A stretch of 64,000 nt of DNA from Nematostella vectensis (Eukaryota > Cnidaria > Anthozoa > Actiniaria > Edwardsiidae). The stretch covers positions 2,194,001-2,258,000 of the forward strand of contig NC_064039.1 in NCBI RefSeq assembly GCF_932526225.1, in the 5' to 3' direction. Position 1 is the stretch's first letter; each line of letters begins with the position of its first letter. This document shows, piece after piece, positions 36,401-51,400 of this stretch. Under the pieces are notes generated by a model, which saw only the letters and a program-made list of their open reading frames with translations, was not told where the DNA came from and searched no databases. The position numbers and the translations under genes were made by a program.

Positions 36401-39400
36401 TTGTAAAATTACCCAATGCCAACGTCATCAATGAGGGGTAGCTTGTAATATTGGGTGATGGTGTGATCATGGTTCCGACAACCGCACTTGTTGATGTCGT
36501 CCTCGAAGTGTCGTTCAAAGCCATTGTTGTGATTAGCGTGATGTTTTGCTGGATCAAAGATGTCGTCGAGTTAGCACTTACATTTACAGTAAACGATGAG
36601 ATCTTTGAGGTAACCAATCTTGTTGTGTTTGGAGTTACGATGACCGTTCTATTGTAAGACAAAATAGACGTGCGAATGCTTGGGATCAATGTGGTTGACA
36701 ATGAAGATCTCGTCAAGTTAACAGAAGAAACCAGTGTCGTCATATTGCCTACAGAAGATGGTGATATCGCTGTTGGTGCAGTACTTGCTGCATCTGGCGC
36801 TGGTGTTAGTGTTGTATTGTACGACACGCTTGTCGAGGAAAGAATCATAGTGCTGTTCGCTTCTGTAGTCCTGTTTATTCTGATGTTTGGTGAGGTAAGG
36901 GCACTGATGCTTTGTACAAGTGGAGTTCCATTGTGGGAAGTCGAGTCAAAGACAACGCTTGTTGCACTTGTAAAATTACCCAATGCCGACGTCATCAATG
37001 AGGGGTAGCTTGTAATATTGGGCGATGGTGTGATCATGGTTCCGACAACCGCACTTGTTGATGTCGTCCTCGAAGTGTCGTTCACAGCCTTTGTTGTGAT
37101 TAGCGTGATGTTTTGCTGGATCAAAGATGTCGTCGGGTTAGCACTTACATTTACAGTAAACGATGAGATCTTTGAGGTAACCAATCTTGTTGTGTTTGGA
37201 GTTACGATGACCGTTCTATTGTAAGACAAAATAGACGTGCGAATGCTTGGGATCAATGTGGTTGACAATGAAGATCTCGTCAAGTTAACAGAAGAAACCA
37301 GTGTCGTCATATTGCCTACAGAAGATGGTGAAATCGCTGTTGGTGCAGTACTTGCTGCATCTGGCGCTGGTGTTAGTGTTGTATTGTACGACACGCTTGT
37401 CGAGGAAAGAATCATAGTGCTGTTCGCTTCTGTAGTCCTGTTTATTCTGACGTTTGGTGAGGTAAGGGCACTGATGCTTTGTACAAGTGGAGTTCCATTG
37501 TGGGAAGTCGAGTCAAAGACAACGCTTGTTGCACTTGTAAAATTACCCAATGCCAACGTCATCAATGAGGGGTAGCTTGTAATATTGGGCGATGGTGTGA
37601 TCATGGTTCCGACAACCGAACTTGTTGATGTCGTCCTCGAAGTGTCGTTCACTGCCTTTGTTGTGATTAGCGTGATGTTTTGCTGGATCAAAGATGTCGT
37701 CGGGTTAGCACTTACATTTAAAGTAAACGATGAGATCGTTGAAGTTACAAATCTTGTTGTGTCTGGTGTTGCGATAACGGTTGTATTGTAAGACAAAGTA
37801 GACGTGCTAATGCTTGGGATCAAAGTGGTTGACAATAAAGATCTCGTCAAGTTAACAGAAGAAACCAGTGTCGTCATATTGCCTACAGAAGATGGTGAAA
37901 TCGCTGTTGGTGCAGTACTTGCTACATCTGGCGCTGGTGTTAGTGTTGTATTGTACGACACGCTTGTCGAGGAAAGAATCATAGCGCTGTTCGCTTCTGT
38001 AGTCCTGTTTATTCTGACGTTTGGTGAGGTAAGGGCACTGATGCTTTGTACAAGTGGAGTTCCATTGTGGGAAGTCGAGTCAAAGACAACGCTGGTTGCA
38101 CTTGTAAAATTACCCAATGCCAACGTCATCAATGAGGGGTAGCTTGTAATATTGGGCGATGGTGTGATCATGGTTCCGACAACCGCACTTGTTGATGTCG
38201 TCCTCGAAGTGTCGTTCACAGCCTTTGTTGTGATTAGCGTGATGTTTTGCTGGATCAAAGATGTCGTCGGGTTAGCACTTACATTTACAGTAAACGATGA
38301 GATCTTTGAGGTAACCAATCTTGTTGTGTTTGGAGTTACGATGACCGTTCTATTGTAAGACAAAATAGACGTGCGAATGCTTGGGATCAATGTGGTTGAC
38401 AATGAAGATCTCGTCAAGTTAACAGAAGAAACCAGTGTCGTCATATTGCCTACAGAAGATGGTGATATCGCTGTTGGTGCAGTACTTGCTGCATCTGGCG
38501 CTGGTGTTAGTGTTGTATTGTACGACACGCTTGTCGAGGAAAGAATCATAGGGCTCTTCGCTTCTCTAGTCCTGTTTATTGTGACGTTTGGTAAGGTAGG
38601 GGCAGTGATGCTTTGTACAAGTGGAGTTGCATTGTGGGAAGTCGAGTCAAAGACAACACTTGTTGCAGTTGTAAAATTACCCAATTCCAACGTCATCAAT
38701 GAGGGGTAGCTTTTAATATTGGGTGATGGTGTGATCATGGTTCCGACAACCGCACTTGTTGATGTCGTCCTCGAAGTGTCGTTCACAGCCTTTGTTGTGA
38801 TTAGCGTGATGTTTTGCTGGATCAAAGATGTCGTCGGGTTAGCACTTACATTTAAAGTAAACGATGAGATCGTTGAAGTTACAAATCTTGTTGTGTCTGG
38901 TGTTGCGATAACGGTTGTATTGTAAGACAAAATAGACGTGCTAATGCTTGGGATCAATGTGGTTGACAATGAAGATCTCGTCAAGTTAACAGAAGAAACC
39001 AGTGTCGTCATATTGCCTACAGAAGATGGTGAAATCGCTGTTGTTGCAGTACTTGCTGCATCTGGCGCTGGTGTTAGTGTTGTATTGTACGACACGCTTG
39101 TCGAGGAAAGAATCATAGTGCTGTTCGCTTCTGTAGTCCTGTTTATTGTGACGTTTGGTGAGGTAGGGGCAGTGATGCTTTGTACAAGTGGAGTTGCATT
39201 GTTGGAAGTCGAGTCAAAGACAACACTTGTTGCAGTTGTAAAATTACCCAATTTCAACGTCATCAATGAGGGGTAGCTTGTAATATTGGGTGATGGTGTG
39301 ATCATGGTTCCGACAACCGCACTTGTTGATGTCGTCCTCGGAGTGTCGTTCACAGCCTTTGTTGTGATTAGCGTGATGTTTTGCTGGATCAAAGATGTCG

Positions 39401-42400
39401 TCGGGTTAGCACTTACATTTAAAGTAAACGATGAGATCGTTGAAGTTACAAATCTTGTTGTGTCTGGTGTTGCGATAACGGTTGTATTGTAAGACAAAAT
39501 AGACGTGCTAATGCTTGGGATCAATGTGGTTGACAATGAAGATCTCGTCAAGTTAACAGAAGAAACCAGAGTCGTCATATTGGCTACAGAAGATGGTGAT
39601 ATCGCTGTTGTTGCAGTACTTGTTGCATCCGGCGCTAGTGTTAGTGTTGTATTGTATGACACGCTTGTCAAGGGAAGCATCATAGTGTTGTTCGCTTCTG
39701 TAGTCCTGTTTAGTGTGACGTTTGGTGAGGTAAGGGCACTGATGCTTTGTACAGGTGGAGTTCCATTGTGGGAAGTCGAGTCAAAGATAACGCTTGTTAC
39801 ACTTGTAAAATTACCCAATGCCAACGTCATCAATGAGGGGTAGCTTGTAATATTGGGTGATGGTGTGATCATGGTTCCGACAACCGCACTTGTTGATGTC
39901 GTCCTCGAAGTGTCGTTCACAGCCATTGTTGTGATTAGCGTGATGTTTTGCTGGATCAAAGATGTCGTCGAGTTAGCACTTACATTTACAGTAAACGATG
40001 ATATCTTTGAGGTAACCAATCTTGTTGTGTTTGGAGTTACGATGACCGTTCTATTGTAAGACAAAATAGACGTGCGAATGCTTGGGATCAATGTGGTTGA
40101 CAATGAAGATCTCGTCAAGTTAACAGAAGAAACCAGTGTCGTCATATTGCCTACAGAAGATGGTGATATCGCTGTTGGTGCAGTACTTGCTGCATCTGGC
40201 GCTGGTGTTAGTGTTGTATTGTACGACACGCTTGTCGAGGAAAGAATCATAGGGCTCTTCGCTTCTCTAGTCCTGTTTATTGTGTCGTTTGGTGAGGTAG
40301 GGGCAGTGATGCTTTGTACAAGTGGAGTTGCATTGTGGGAAGTCGAGTCAAAGACAACACTTGTTGCAGTTGTAAAATTACCCAATTTCAACGTCATCAA
40401 TGAGGGGTAGCTTTTAATATTGGGTGATGGTGTGATCATGGTTCCGACAACCGCACTTGTTGATGTCGTCCTCGGAGTGTCGTTCACAGCCTTTGTTGTG
40501 ATTAGCGTGATGTTTTGCTGGATCAAAGATGTCGTCGGGTTAGCACTTTCATTTAAAGTAAACGATGAGATCGTTGAAGTTACAAATCTTGTTGTGTCTG
40601 GTGTTGCGATAACGGTTGTATTGTAAGACAAAATAAACGTGCTAATGCTTGGGATCAATGTGGTTGACAATGAAGATCTCGTCAAGTTAACAGAAGAAAC
40701 CAGTGTCGTCATATTGCCTACAGAAGATGGTGAAATCGCTGTTGGTGCAGTACTTGCTACATCTGGCGCTGGTGTTAGTGTTGTATTGTACGACACGCTT
40801 GTCGAGGAAAGAATCATAGTGCTCTTCGCTTCTCTAGTCCTGTTTATTGTGTCGTTTGGTGAGGTAGGGGCAGTGATGCTTTGTACAAGTGGAGTTGCAT
40901 TGTGTGAAGTCGAGTCAAAGACAACACTTGTTGCAGTTGTAAAATTACCCAATTCCAACGTCATCAATGAGGGGTAGCTTTTAATATTGGGTGATGGTGT
41001 GATTATGGTTCCGACAACCGCACTTGTCGATGTCGTCCTCGAAGTGTCGTTCACAGCCTTTGTTGTGATTAGCGTGATGTTTTGCTGGATCAAAGATGTC
41101 GTCGGGTTAGCACTTACATTTAAAGTAAACGATGAGATCGTTGAAGTTACAAATCTTGTTGTGTCTGGTGTTGCGATAACGGTTGTATTGTAAGACAAAA
41201 TAGACGTGCTAATGCTTGGCATCAATGTGGTTGACAATGAAGATCTCGTCAAGTTAACAGAAGAAACCAGTGTCGTCATATTGCCTACAGAAGATGGTGA
41301 AATCGCTGTTGGTGCAGTACTTGCTACATCTGGCGCTGGTGTTAGTGTTGTATTGTACGACACGCTTGTCGAGGAAAGAATCATAGTGCTGTTCGCTTCT
41401 GTAGTCCTGTTTATTCTGATGTTTGGTGAGGTAAGGGCACTGATGCTTTGTACAAGTGGAGTTCCATTGTGGGAAGTCGAGTCAAAGACAACGCTTGTTG
41501 CACTTGTAAAATTACCCAATGCCAACGTCATCAATGAGGGGTAGCTTGTAATATTGGGCGATGGTGTGATCATGGTTCCGACAACCGCACTTGTTGATGT
41601 CGTCCTCGAAGTGTCATTCACAGCCTTTGTTGTGATTAGCGTGATGTTTTGCTGGATCAAAGATGTCGTCGGGTTAGCACTTACATTTACAGTAAACGAT
41701 GAGATTTTTGAGGTAACCAATCTTGTTGTGTTTGGAGTTACGATGACCGTTCTATTGTAAGACAAAATAGCCGTGCGAATGCTTGGGATCAATGTGGTTG
41801 ACAATGAAGATCTCGTCAAGTTAACAGAAGAAACCAGTGTCGTCATATTGCCTACAGAAGATGGTGATATCGCTGTTGGTGCAGTACTTGCTGCATCTGG
41901 CGCTGGTGTTAGTGTTGTATTGTACGACACGCTTGTCGAGGAAAGAATCATAGGGCTCTTCGCTTCTCTAGTCCTGTTTATTGTGACGTTTGGTAAGGTA
42001 GGGGCAGTGATGCTTTGTACAAGTGGAGTTGCATTGTGGGAAGTCGAGTCAAAGACAACACTCGATGCAGTTGTAAAATTACCCAATTCCAACGTCATCA
42101 ATGAGGGGTAGCTTGTAATATTGGGTGATGGTGTGATCATGGTTCCGACAACCGCACTTGTTGATGTCGTCCTCGAAGTGTCGTTCACAGCCTTTGTTGT
42201 GATTAGCGTGATGTTTTGCTGGATCAAAGATGTCGTCGGGTTAGCACTTACATTTACAGTAAACGATGAGATCTTTGAGGTAACCAATCTTGTTGTGTTT
42301 GGAGTTACGATGACCGTTCTATTGTAAGACAAAATAGACGTGCGAATGCTTGGGATCAATGTGGTTGACAATGAAGATCTCGTCAAGTTAACAGAAGAAA

Positions 42401-45400
42401 CCAGTGTCGTCATATTGCCTACAGAAGATAGTGATATCGCTGTTGGTGCAGTACTTGCTGCATCTGGCGCTGGTGTTAGTGTTGTATTGTACGACACGCT
42501 TGTCGAGGAAAGAATCATAGGGCTCTTCGCTTCTCTAGTCCTGTTTATTGTGACGTTTGGTAAGGTAGGGGCAGTGATGCTTTGTACAAGTGGAGTTGCA
42601 TTGTGGGAAGTCGAGTCAAAGACAACACTTGTTGCAGTTGTAAAATTACCCAATTCCAACGTCATCAATGAGGGGTAGCTTTTAACATTGGGTGATGGTG
42701 TGATCATGGTTCCGACAACCGCACTTGTTGATGTCGTCCTCGAAGTGTCGTTCACAGCCTTTGTTGTGATTAGCGTGATGTTTTGCTGGATCAAAGATGT
42801 CGTCGGGTTAGCACTTACATTTAAAGTAAACGATGAGATCGTTGAAGTTACAAATCTTGTTGTGTCTGGTGTTGCGATAACGGTTGTATTGTAAGACAAA
42901 ATAAACGTGCTAATGCTTGGGATCAATGTGGTTGACAATGAAGATCTCGTCAAGTTAACAGAAGAAACCAGAGTCGTCATATTGGCTACAGAAGATGGTG
43001 ATATCGCTGTTGTTGCAGTACTTGTTGCATCCGGCGCTAGTGTTAGTGTTGTATTGTATGACACGCTTGTCAAGGGAAGCATCATAGTGTTGTTCGCTTC
43101 TGTAGTCCTGTTTAGTGTGACGTTTGGTGAGGTAAGGGCACTGATGCTTTGTACAGGTGGAGTTCCATTGTGGGAAGTCGAGTCAAAGATAACGCTTGTT
43201 ACACTTGTAAAATTACCCAATGCCAACGTCATCAATGAGGGGTAGCTTGTAATATTGGGTGATGGTGTGATCATGGTTCCGACAACCGCACTTGTTGATG
43301 TCGTCCTCGAAGTGTCGTTCACAGCCATTGTTGTGATTAGCGTGATGTTTTGCTGGATCAAAGATGTCGTCGAGTTAGCACTTACATTTACAGTAAACGA
43401 TGATATCTTTGAGGTAACCAATCTTGTTGTGTTTGGAGTTACGATGACCGTTCTATTGTAAGACAAAATAGACGTGCGAATGCTTGGGATCAATGTGGTT
43501 GACAATGAAGATCTCGTCAAGTTAACAGAAGAAACCAGTGTCGTCATATTGCCTACAGAAGATGGTGATATCGCTGTTGGTGCAGTACTTGCTGCATCTG
43601 GCGCTGGTGTTAGTGTTGTATTGTACGACACGCTTGTCGAGGAAAGAATCATAGGGCTCTTCGCTTCTCTAGTCCTGTTTATTGTGACGTTTGGTGAGGT
43701 AGGGGCAGTGATGCTTTGTACAAGTGGAGTTGCATTGTGGGAAGTCGAGTCAAAGACAACACTTGTTGCAGTTGTAAAATTACCCAATTTCAACGTCATC
43801 AATGAGGGGTAGCTTTTAATATTGGGTGATGGTGTGATCATGGTTCCGACAACCGCACTTGTTGATGTCGTCCTCGGAGTGTCGTTCACAGCCTTTGTTG
43901 TGATTAGCGTGATGTTTTGCTGGATCAAAGATGTCGTCGGGTTAGCACTTTCATTTAAAGTAAACGATGAGATCGTTGAAGTTACAAATCTTGTTGTGTC
44001 TGGTGTTGCGATAACGGTTGTATTGTAAGACAAAATAAACGTGCTAATGCTTGGGATCAATGTGGTTGACAATGAAGATATCGTCAAGTTAACAGAAGAA
44101 ACCAGTGTCGTCATATTGCCTACAGAAGATGGTGAAATCGCTGTTGGTGCAGTACTTGCTACATCTGGCGCTGGTGTTAGTGTTGTATTGTACGACACGC
44201 TTGTCGAGGAAAGAATCATAGTGCTCTTCGCTTCTCTAGTCCTGTTTATTGTGACGTTTGGTGAGGTAGGGGCAGTGATGCTTTGTACAAGTGGAGTTGC
44301 ATTGTGTGAAGTCGAGTCAAAGACAACACTTGTTGCAGTTGTAAAATTACCCAATTCCAACGTCATCAATGAGGGGTAGCTTTTAATATTGGGTGATGGT
44401 GTGATCATGGTTCCGACAACCGCACTTGTCGATGTCGTCCTCGAAGTGTCGTTCACAGCCTTTGTTGTGATTAGCGTGATGTTTTGCTGGATCAAAGATG
44501 TCGTCGGGTTAGCACTTACATTTAAAGTAAACGATGAGATCGTTGAAGTTACAAATCTTGTTGTGTCTGGTGTTGCGATAACGGTTGTATTGTAAGACAA
44601 AATAGACGTGCTAATGCTTGGCATCAATGTGGTTGACAATGAAGATCTCGTCAAGTTAACAGAAGAAACCAGTGTCGTCATATTGCCTACAGAAGATGGT
44701 GAAATCGCTGTTGGTGCAGTACTTGCTACATCTGGCGCTGGTGTTAGTGTTGTATTGTACGACACGCTTGTCGAGGAAAGAATCATAGTGCTGTTCGCTT
44801 CTGTAGTCCTGTTTATTCTGATGTTTGGTGAGGTAAGGGCACTGATGCTTTGTACAAGTGGAGTTCCATTGTGGGAAGTCGAGTCAAAGACAACGCTTGT
44901 TGCACTTGTAAAATTACCCAATGCCAACGTCATCAATGAGGGGTAGCTTGTAATATTGGGCGATGGTGTGATCATGGTTCCGACAACCGCACTTGTTGAT
45001 GTCGTCCTCGAAGTGTCATTCACAGCCTTTGTTGTGATTAGCGTGATGTTTTGCTGGATCAAAGATGTCGTCGGGTTAGCACTTACATTTACAGTAAACG
45101 ATGAGATTTTTGAGGTAACCAATCTTGTTGTGTTTGGAGTTACGATGACCGTTCTATTGTAAGACAAAATAGCCGTGCGAATGCTTGGGATCAATGTGGT
45201 TGACAATGAAGATCTCGTCAAGTTAACAGAAGAAACCAGTGTCGTCATATTGCCTACAGAAGATGGTGATATCGCTGTTGGTGCAGTACTTGCTGCATCT
45301 GGCGCTGGTGTTAGTGTTGTATTGTACGACACGCTTGTCGAGGAAAGAATCATAGGGCTCTTCGCTTCTCTAGTCCTGTTTATTGTGACGTTTGGTAAGG

Positions 45401-48400
45401 TAGGGGCAGTGATGCTTTGTACAAGTGGAGTTGCATTGTGGGAAGTCGAGTCAAAGACAACACTCGTTGCAGTTGTAAAATTACCCAATTCCAACGTCAT
45501 CAATGAGGGGTAGCTTGTAATATTGGGTGATGGTGTGATCATGGTTCCGACAACCGCACTTGTTGATGTCGTCCTCGAAGTGTCGTTCACAGCCTTTGTT
45601 GTGATTAGCGTGATGTTTTGCTGGATCAAAGATGTCGTCGGGTTAGCACTTACATTTAAAGTAAACGATGAGATCGTTGAAGTTACAAATCTTGTTGTGT
45701 CTGGTGTTGCGATAACGGTTGTATTGTAAGACAAAATAGACGTGCTAATGCTTGGGATCAATGTGGTTGACAATGAAGATCTCGTCAAGTTAACAGAAGA
45801 AACCAGTGTCGTCATATTGCCTACAGAAGATGGTGAAATCGCTGTTGGTGCAGTACTTGTTGCATCTGGCGCTGGTGTTAGTGTTGTATTGTACGACACG
45901 CTTGTCGAGGAAAGAATCATAGTGCTGTTCGCTTCTCTAGTCCTGTTTATTGTGACGTTTGGTGAGGTAGGGGCAGTGATGCTTTGTACAAGTGGAGTTG
46001 CATTGTGGGAAGTCGAGTCAAAGACAACACTTGTTGCAGTTGTAAAATTACCCAATTTCAACGTCATCAATGAGGGGTAGCTTTTAATATTGGGTGATGG
46101 TGTGATCATGGTTCCGACAACCGCACTTGTTGATGTCGTCCTCGGAGTGTCGTTCACAGCCTTTGTTGTGATTAGCGTGATGTTTTGCTGGATCAAAGAT
46201 GTCGTCGGGTTAGCACTTTCATTTAAAGTAAACGATGAGATCGTTGAAGTTACAAATCTTGTTGTGTCTGGTGTTGCGATAACGGTTGTATTGTAAGACA
46301 AAATAAACGTGCTAATGCTTGGGATCAATGTGGTTGACAATGAAGATATCGTCAAGTTAACAGAAGAAACCAGTGTCGTCATATTGCCTACAGAAGATGG
46401 TGAAATCGCTGTTGGTGCAGTACTTGCTACATCTGGCGCTGGTGTTAGTGTTGTATTGTACGACACGCTTGTCGAGGAAAGAATCATAGTGCTGTTCGCT
46501 TCTCTAGTCCTGTTTATTGTGACGTTTGGTGAGGTAGGGGCAGTGATGCTTTGTACAAGTGGAGTTGCATTGTGTGAAGTCGAGTCAAAGACAACACTTG
46601 TTGCAGTTGTAAAATTACCCAATTCCAACGTCATCAATGAGGGGTAGCTTTTAATATTGGGTGATGGTGTGATCATGGTTCCGACAACCGCACTTGTCGA
46701 TGTCGTCCTCGAAGTGTCGTTCACAGCCTTTGTTGTGATTAGCGTGATGTTTTGCTGGATCAAAGATGTCGTCGGGTTAGCACTTACATTTAAAGTAAAC
46801 GATGAGATCGTTGAAGTTACAAATCTTGTTGTGTCTGGTGTTGCGATAACGGTTGTATTGTAAGACAAAATAGACGTGCTAATGCTTGGCATCAATGTGG
46901 TTGACAATGAAGATCTCGTCAAGTTAACAGAAGAAACCAGTGTCGTCATATTGCCTACAGAAGATGGTGAAATCGCTGTTGGTGCAGTACTTGCTACATC
47001 TGGCGCTGGTGTTAGTGTTGTATTGTACGACACGCTTGTCGAGGAAAGAATCATAGTGCTGTTCGCTTCTGTAGTCCTGTTTATTCTGATGTTTGGTGAG
47101 GTAAGGGCACTGATGCTTTGTACAAGTGGAGTTCCATTGTGGGAAGTCGAGTCAAAGACAACGCTTGTTGCACTTGTAAAATTACCCAATGCCAACGTCA
47201 TCAATGAGGGGTAGCTTGTAATATTGGGCGATGGTGTGATCATGGTTCCGACAACCGCACTTGTTGATGTCGTCCTCGAAGTGTCATTCACAGCCTTTGT
47301 TGTGATTAGCGTGATGTTTTGCTGGATCAAAGATGTCGTCGGGTTAGCACTTACATTTACAGTAAACGATGAGATTTTTGAGGTAACCAATCTTGTTGTG
47401 TTTGGAGTTACGATGACCGTTCTATTGTAAGACAAAATAGCCGTGCGAATGCTTGGGATCAATGTGGTTGACAATGAAGATCTCGTCAAGTTAACAGAAG
47501 AAACCAGTGTCGTCATATTGCCTACAGAAGATGGTGATATCGCTGTTGGTGCAGTACTTGCTGCATCTGGCGCTTGTGTTAGTGTTGTATTGTACGACAC
47601 GCTTGTCGAGGAAAGAATCATAGGGCTCTTCGCTTCTCTAGTCCTGTTTATTGTGACGTTTGGTAAGGTAGGGGCAGTGATGCTTTGTACAAGTGGAGTT
47701 GCATTGTGGGAAGTCGAGTCAAAGACAACACTCGTTGCAGTTGTAAAATTACCCAATTCCAACGTCATCAATGAGGGGTAGCTTGTAATATTGGGTGATG
47801 GTGTGATCATGGTTCCGACAACCGCACTTGTTGATGTCGTCCTCGAAGTGTCGTTCACAGCCTTTGTTGTGATTAGCGTGATGTTTTGCTGGATCAAAGA
47901 TGTCGTCGGGTTAGCACTTACATTTAAAGTAAACGATGAGATCGTTGAAGTTACAAATCTTGTTGTGTCTGGTGTTGCGATAACGGTTGTATTGTAAGAC
48001 AAAATAGACGTGCTAATGCTTGGGATCAATGTGGTTGACAATGAAGATCTCGTCAAGTTAACAGAAGAAACCAGTGTCGTCATATTGCCTACAGAAGATG
48101 GTGAAATCGCTGTTGGTGCAGTACTTGTTGCATCTGGCGCTGGTGTTAGTGTTGTATTGTACGACACGCTTGTCGAGGAAAGAATCATAGTGCTGTTCGC
48201 TTCTCTAGTCCTGTTTATTGTGACGTTTGGTGAGGTAGGGGCAGTGATGCTTTGTACAAGTGGAGTTGCATTGTGGGAAGTCGAGTCAAAGACAACACTT
48301 GTTGCAGTTGTAAAATTACCCAATTTCAACGTCATCAATGAGGGGTAGCTTTTAATATTGGGTGATGGTGTGATCATGGTTCCGACAACCGCACTTGTTG

Positions 48401-51400
48401 ATGTCGTCCTCGGAGTGTCGTTCACAGCCTTTGTTGTGATTAGCGTGATGTTTTGCTGGATCAAAGATGTCGTCGGGTTAGCACTTTCATTTAAAGTAAA
48501 CGATGAGATCGTTGAAGTTACAAATCTTGTTGTGTCTGGTGTTGCGATAACGGTTGTATTGTAAGACAAAATAAACGTGCTAATGCTTGGGATCAATGTG
48601 GTTGACAATGAAGATATCGTCAAGTTAACAGAAGAAACCAGTGTCGTCATATTGCCTACAGAAGATGGTGAAATCGCTGTTGGTGCAGTACTTGCTACAT
48701 CTGGCGCTGGTGTTAGTGTTGTATTGTACGACACGCTTGTCGAGGAAAGAATCATAGTGCTGTTCGCTTCTCTAGTCCTGTTTATTGTGACGTTTGGTGA
48801 GGTAGGGGCAGTGATGCTTTGTACAAGTGGAGTTGCATTGTGTGAAGTCGAGTCAAAGACAACACTTGTTGCAGTTGTAAAATTACCCAATTCCAACGTC
48901 ATCAATGAGGGGTAGCTTTTAATATTGGGTGATGGTGTGATCATGGTTCCGACAACCGCACTTGTCGATGTCGTCCTCGAAGTGTCGTTCACAGCCTTTG
49001 TTGTGATTAGCGTGATGTTTTGCTGGATCAAAGATGTCGTCGGGTTAGCACTTACATTTAAAGTAAACGATGAGATCGTTGAAGTTACAAATCTTGTTGT
49101 GTCTGGTGTTGCGATAACGGTTGTATTGTAAGACAAAATAGACGTGCTAATGCTTGGCATCAATGTGGTTGACAATGAAGATCTCGTCAAGTTAACAGAA
49201 GAAACCAGTGTCGTCATATTGCCTTCAGAAGATGGTGAAATCGCTGTTGGTGCAGTACTTGCTACATCTGGCGCTGGTGTTAGTGTTGTATTGTACGACA
49301 CGCTTGTCGAGGAAAGAATCATAGTGCTGTTCCCTTCTGTAGTCCTGTTTATTCTGACGTTTGGTGAGGTAAGGGCACTGATGCTTTGTACAAGTGGAGT
49401 TCCATTGTGGGAAGTCGAGTCAAAGACAACGCTTGTTGCACTTGTAAAATTACCCAATGCCAACGTCATCAATGAGGGGTAGCTTGTAATATTGGGCGAT
49501 GGTGTGATCATGGTTCCGACAACCGCACTTGTTGATGTCGTCCTCGAAGTGTCATTCACAGCCTTTGTTGTGATTAGCGTGATGTTTTGCTGGATCAAAG
49601 ATGTCGTCGGGTTAGCACTTACATTTACAGTAAACGATGAGATTTTTGAGGTAACCAATCTTGTTGTGTTTGGAGTTACGATGACCGTTCTATTGTAAGA
49701 CAAAATAGCCGTGCGAATGCTTGGGATCAATGTGGTTGACAATGAAGATCTCGTCAAGTTAACAGAAGAAACCAGTGTCGTCATATTGCCTACAGAAGAT
49801 GGTGATATCGCTGTTGGTGCAGTACTTGCTGCATCTGGCGCTGGTGTTAGTGTTGTATTGTACGACACGCTTGTCGAGGAAAGAATCATAGGGCTCTTCG
49901 CTTCTCTAGTCCTGTTTATTGTGACGTTTGGTAAGGTAGGGGCAGTGATGCTTTGTACAAGTGGAGTTGCATTGTGGGAAGTCGAGTCAAAGACAACACT
50001 CGTTGCAGTTGTAAAATTACCCAATTCCAACGTCATCAATGAGGGGTAGCTTGTAATATTGGGTGATGGTGTGATCATGGTTCCGACAACCGCACTTGTT
50101 GATGTCGTCCTCGAAGTGTCGTTCACAGCCTTTGTTGTGATTAGCGTGATGTTTTGCTGGATCAAAGATGTCGTCGGGTTAGCACTTACATTTAAAGTAA
50201 ACGATGAGATCGTTGAAGTTACAAATCTTGTTGTGTCTGGTGTTGCGATAACGGTTGTATTGTAAGACAAAATAGACGTGCTAATGCTTGGGATCAATGT
50301 GGTTGACAATGAAGATCTCGTCAAGTTAACAGAAGAAACCAGTGTCGTCATATTGCCTACAGAAGATGGTGAAATCGCTGTTGGTGCAGTACTTGTTGCA
50401 TCTGGCGCTGGTGTTAGTGTTGTATTGTACGACACGCTTGTCGAGGAAAGAATCATAGTGCTGTTCGCTTCTCTAGTCCTGTTTATTGTGACGTTTGGTG
50501 AGGTAGGGGCAGTGATGCTTTGTACAAGTGGAGTTGCATTGTGGGAAGTCGAGTCAAAGACAACACTTGTTGCAGTTGTAAAATTACCCAATTTCAACGT
50601 CATCAATGAGGGGTAGCTTTTAATATTGGGTGATGGTGTGATCATGGTTCCGACAACCGCACTTGTTGATGTCGTCCTCGGAGTGTCGTTCACAGCCTTT
50701 GTTGTGATTAGCGTGATGTTTTGCTGGATCAAAGATGTCGTCGGGTTAGCACTTTCATTTAAAGTAAACGATGAGATCGTTGAAGTTACAAATCTTGTTG
50801 TGTCTGGTGTTGCGATAACGGTTGTATTGTAAGACAAAATAAACGTGCTAATGCTTGGGATCAATGTGGTTGACAATGAAGATATCGTCAAGTTAACAGA
50901 AGAAACCAGTGTCGTCATATTGCCTACAGAAGATGGTGAAATCGCTGTTGGTGCAGTACTTGCTACATCTGGCGCTGGTGTTAGTGTTGTATTGTACGAC
51001 ACGCTTGTCGAGGAAAGAATCATAGTGCTGTTCGCTTCTCTAGTCCTGTTTATTGTGACGTTTGGTAAGGTAGGGGCAGTGATGCTTTGTACAAGTGGAG
51101 TTCCATTGTGGGAAGTCGAGTCAAAGACAACGCTTGTTGCACTTGTAAAATTACCCAATGCCAACGTCATCAATGAGGGGTAGCTTGTAATATTGGGCGA
51201 TGGTGTGATCATGGTTCCGACAACCGAACTTGTTGATGTCGTCCTCGAAGTGTCGTTCACTGCCTTTGTTGTGATTAGCGTGATGTTTTGCTGGATCAAA
51301 TATTGGGCGATGGTGTGATCATGGTTCCGACAACCGAACTTGTTGATGTCGTCCTCGAAGTGTCGTTCACTGCCTTTGTTGTGATTAGCGTGATGTTTTG

